A DNA stretch of 46,337 nucleotides from contig NZ_JAQOSO010000030.1 of NCBI RefSeq assembly GCF_030068505.1, positions 1 to 46,337 on the forward strand, given 5' to 3'. The stretch's first letter is position 1; each line of letters begins with the position of its first letter. A model generated the notes under the pieces. The model was given only the letters and a program-made list of their open reading frames with translations, was not told the DNA's origin and made no database searches. Positions 44,163-46,337 of this stretch are shown here, one piece after another. The position numbers and the translations under genes were made by a program. Origin of the DNA: Roseofilum capinflatum BLCC-M114 (GTDB lineage: Bacteria > Cyanobacteriota > Cyanobacteriia > Cyanobacteriales > Desertifilaceae).

Positions 44163-45191
44163 TCACCACTGGGGCCAACTTTCCACCGGTTCAGTAGACT
44201 TGACTCGATGCATTCCCGCAGCCGCAAAGCGTGCAAACGCGGCATCCGCTTGTTCTGTAAAATCTACGGCTCCAGGGACAACCACGGGTGATGTACAATC
44301 TTCCAGTAGATAGACTCTTTGCGCCCACTGAGGATCGCGGTCTAAAATTTCCGTCAGCAGGTCAGAAACTGTCCAAGCCACACAATGACTTTTAGCTTGA
44401 CCGGCAATAATCAGGCGATCGAAACTGAGTAAGGTATTGAGAAAGGACTCATTTTTAGAAGCGATTTTCTCTCCATTGGCTCCCGTTAACACCTCCGCAC
44501 GCAAGGCTGAATAATTCTCCGTTAACGGATGACTGCCTTTAACATCAAACAAGGTTTGGCTATAGCGGGCCAAATTATGGAAAAATATCGCCTCTTCTAC
44601 AGAAGAAACCAAAGCATGGCCAATACCTCCCAACATGGAATGATAGGGCCAAACTGTGAGCGGATATTTTCCTTCATCGCTGAGAGTTTGCACATAATGC
44701 AAGGCATAAGCTTGTAGGGCCTCGCGATCGCCACCCATGATAGACTGGGCTACAGCAGGATTCGCTCTCCATAAACCCTCCTGAACCGCTTCTAACGTAA
44801 TGTTAGTCACCGCAGGGGTAGGATGCTCTCCAGCCTCATTGATCCAAAACAGAGGATGGAAAATTTGCATCGCGGTGTGGGTATCGAGGGTGGGAGCGAT
44901 CGCCGTCAGGGTTCCCAAGTTACGATAAATAAACTCACACAAGCGTTGGTTATCCTCCACCGCTCCCCGTCCCGATGCACCCCCCACAAACAACTCAAAC
45001 CCTGGTAAACAAAAAGTATTCTGCACATCGATCGCCAAGAGGCAAACCCGCAGGCGATCGTCCAACGCAGGCACAATTCCCTGATCTTGCGCCCACTTTC
45101 TGGCTTGCTCGGCCCGTTCCTGATAAGGCACTCGCCAAACTTCAGACACTTTATCAGGGTTAAAAAAAGTTGGAAGAGGATATTCAACCAT
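44163..45191 (-). CDS. Isochorismatase-like cysteine hydrolase
   Basis: The 342-residue protein has the isochorismatase-fold signature: Asp in [15 protein letters not shown] near residue 54, a His/Asp metal-like pair in [12 protein letters not shown], and the nucleophilic Cys in [14 protein letters not shown] near 269. It is longer than typical nicotinamidases (about 200), with an insertion in the middle (residues 110-230). It likely hydrolyses an amide of a pyridine or related substrate, not decided by sequence. It stands alone on the minus strand, divergent from the next gene. Confidence 0.85.
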   Translation of the reverse strand: MVEYPLPTFFNPDKVSEVWRVPYQERAEQARKWAQDQGIVPALDDRLRVCLLAIDVQNTFCLPGFELFVGGASGRGAVEDNQRLCEFIYRNLGTLTAIAPTLDTHTAMQIFHPLFWINEAGEHPTPAVTNITLEAVQEGLWRANPAVAQSIMGGDREALQAYALHYVQTLSDEGKYPLTVWPYHSMLGGIGHALVSSVEEAIFFHNLARYSQTLFDVKGSHPLTENYSALRAEVLTGANGEKIASKNESFLNTLLSFDRLIIAGQAKSHCVAWTVSDLLTEILDRDPQWAQRVYLLEDCTSPVVVPGAVDFTEQADAAFARFAAAGMHRVKSTEPVESWPQW

Positions 45192-45303
45192 AATTAAAAT
45201 TCCTAAAAATCAACATCAATTCGATTAAAAATTTGCCACAGATTCCCAAATCCTCCTAAAATTCATCTACGGCCCCAACAGATCCCCATACCAGAATCCT
45301 CCT

Positions 45304-46248
45304 ATGACCGATTTCAGTTTCACTGGATTATTCAGACTTCAAAATTTGCCCCACCTCATGGCCACCGTTCCCCTGGAACTGGGGATGATTAGCCTAGTGG
45401 CCAGTTTAGGATTTGTTCTCTCTGCACTCATGTACTTTAAAGCCTATCGCATAGGTCAAGTCCCGGTACTGATTAAACCCCAAGGTCGTTCCCAAAAGCC
45501 CATCGATTTTTTCTGGTATCCGTATAAAGGCACACCGAAATATCGTCAAGCCTATCAACAGGTCTATTGGGGGTCGTTTTGCTTAGTTTCTTCCCTCATG
45601 TTACTGGTAGCCGCCGTTTCTCCCACGGCCTATGTGGGGGTGGCGATCCTAGTGATGATCGGTTGTATCGTCACCTTTATTAGTTTTGTCCTCTTAAGTT
45701 CCGATTTAGCAGAAGTCGTGCTGTGGTCTACCAGTTTAGTCGCTTTGCCGTTAGTCTTTATTTTAGTACAATCGATAACCGGCCCCTCCGGGTTAGCCAC
45801 ATTAGCAGCATTTATGTCTGGTGCATTAATCAGCATTCCCTTTTCCACCGTGGTGATGAAACGGCTGCGATCGCATCCTCGATTTTGGTGTAGTGGGTGT
45901 AAACGTCCCCTTCAACACCTCCCCCCTCAAGATTTATTTGCCTATCTCACTGGATCGGAAAAACTGGCACAAAAACAGGGTCGAGTGGTGTTTGAAGGGC
46001 TGGAATGTCCGCGCTGTAGCGATCCGAGCATCTATTTCGGCATTCATATTCGCGCCTATATCAAACCTCATCAACCCTCTTTACCCCTACTTTCTCCCGC
46101 CCCTTCTACTGATCCAGCGTGGAAAGTGTTACTCAACCGGATTCAGTATCAGATTAAGACTTGGGTGCGATCGCAACTCCCCCCTTCTACTTCTGCTCCC
46201 GTCAAGGGGCGGGCGATCGCCGCTCCCCCTCGCAAGATCAATTATTAG
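45304..46248 (+). CDS. Membrane protein with paired CxxC zinc-ribbon motif
   Basis: The 314-residue protein has five hydrophobic stretches (about 25-45, 88-108, 112-133, 136-156, 163-185), then a soluble C-terminus. That part carries CSGC at about 198 and CPRC near 238, likely a zinc ribbon (LECPRCSDPSIYFGIHIRAY nearby). A Pro-rich basic tail follows. It resembles no enzyme I know. A tempting reading is a thylakoid or plasma membrane protein with a zinc or iron site. The start at 45304 has a weak upstream purine stretch (CCTCCT on the wrong strand), so start is only probable. Confidence 0.6.
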   Translation: MTDFSFTGLFRLQNLPHLMATVPLELGMISLVASLGFVLSALMYFKAYRIGQVPVLIKPQGRSQKPIDFFWYPYKGTPKYRQAYQQVYWGSFCLVSSLMLLVAAVSPTAYVGVAILVMIGCIVTFISFVLLSSDLAEVVLWSTSLVALPLVFILVQSITGPSGLATLAAFMSGALISIPFSTVVMKRLRSHPRFWCSGCKRPLQHLPPQDLFAYLTGSEKLAQKQGRVVFEGLECPRCSDPSIYFGIHIRAYIKPHQPSLPLLSPAPSTDPAWKVLLNRIQYQIKTWVRSQLPPSTSAPVKGRAIAAPPRKINY

Positions 46249-46337
46249 GATTTTACAGCGCAACAGCCATCAATCCCCCTCCTAGTGGCTTGGCAAGCTT
46301 AATTTTGTGGGCAACGCGATCGCTGTAATTTATTCCA
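46249..46337. other. Window end
   Basis: The last 89 bases follow the stop of the zinc-ribbon membrane protein. They are non-coding as far as can be seen, contain one GCGATCGC-like HIP1 octamer (CGCGATCGCTG near 46315) and no clear hairpin. Confidence 0.4.

Noticed and set aside
1-46337. tRNA or rRNA genes
   Set aside because: The intergenic stretches were read on both strands for cloverleaf-like arms and CCA-type ends; none was found. A tRNA scan would settle it.

Overview
The window looks like chromosomal DNA from a cyanobacterium, probably a filamentous one. It carries many GCGATCGC (HIP1) octamers, petG of the cytochrome b6f complex, a FutA-type iron-binding protein, several families found mainly in cyanobacteria (DUF1830, DUF4079, DUF6761, DICT), a radical SAM protein linked to photosystem II, a carotenoid oxygenase and heptamer short tandem repeats (STRRs). 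No tRNA or rRNA gene and no transposase was seen.

Layout. 1-7.4 kb is an accessory island. It holds pbpC, an AvaI/BsoBI-type restriction-modification pair whose nuclease gene overlaps pbpC by ATGA, a GNAT acetyltransferase, a three-gene PIN cassette (small protein, PIN protein, HicB-like protein) with overlapping stops and starts, and a convergent GIY-YIG gene. 7.4-16.6 kb is mostly housekeeping: futA, a lone dndE-like gene, dnaG, a two-enzyme peptidoglycan hydrolase and rpmG-rpsR-RNase II. 16.6-26.5 kb is regulatory and photosynthesis-related: a receiver-PAS-HisKA protein with no ATPase domain, a pentapeptide-repeat protein, a DICT protein with a degenerate HD-GYP domain, the radical SAM protein, DUF1830, DUF4079, an OmpR-type regulator, DUF6761 and a bolA-grxD pair. 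26.5-31.8 kb holds a kexin-like subtilase followed by a PD-(D/E)XK-like protein, two overlapping Uma2 genes, a methyltransferase and petG.

31.8-34.7 kb is the most unusual part. A segment of about 551 bp (5' end of mltA plus a small conserved gene) occurs twice in direct orientation, exactly 1369 bp apart, on either side of a VapBC-like toxin-antitoxin pair. The second mltA copy is a fragment. Recombination between the copies would remove the toxin-antitoxin pair and leave mltA-orf87-hisB. 34.7-46.3 kb carries hisB, a large sensor kinase with a Cys/His-rich PAS domain, a lipoprotein D-Ala-D-Ala peptidase, a glycosyltransferase, a carotenoid oxygenase, a DUF2470 protein, a five-repeat CRISPR array without cas genes, a heptamer tandem repeat, an isochorismatase-like hydrolase and a membrane protein with paired CxxC motifs.

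Four cell-wall enzymes (PbpC, amidase/glucosaminidase, MltA, DacB) are scattered through the window but not in one operon. Defence and addiction functions (R-M, PIN cassette, VapBC, CRISPR, orphan DndE, Uma2, GIY-YIG) sit among housekeeping genes. All assignments rest on motif reading; no database search was run.
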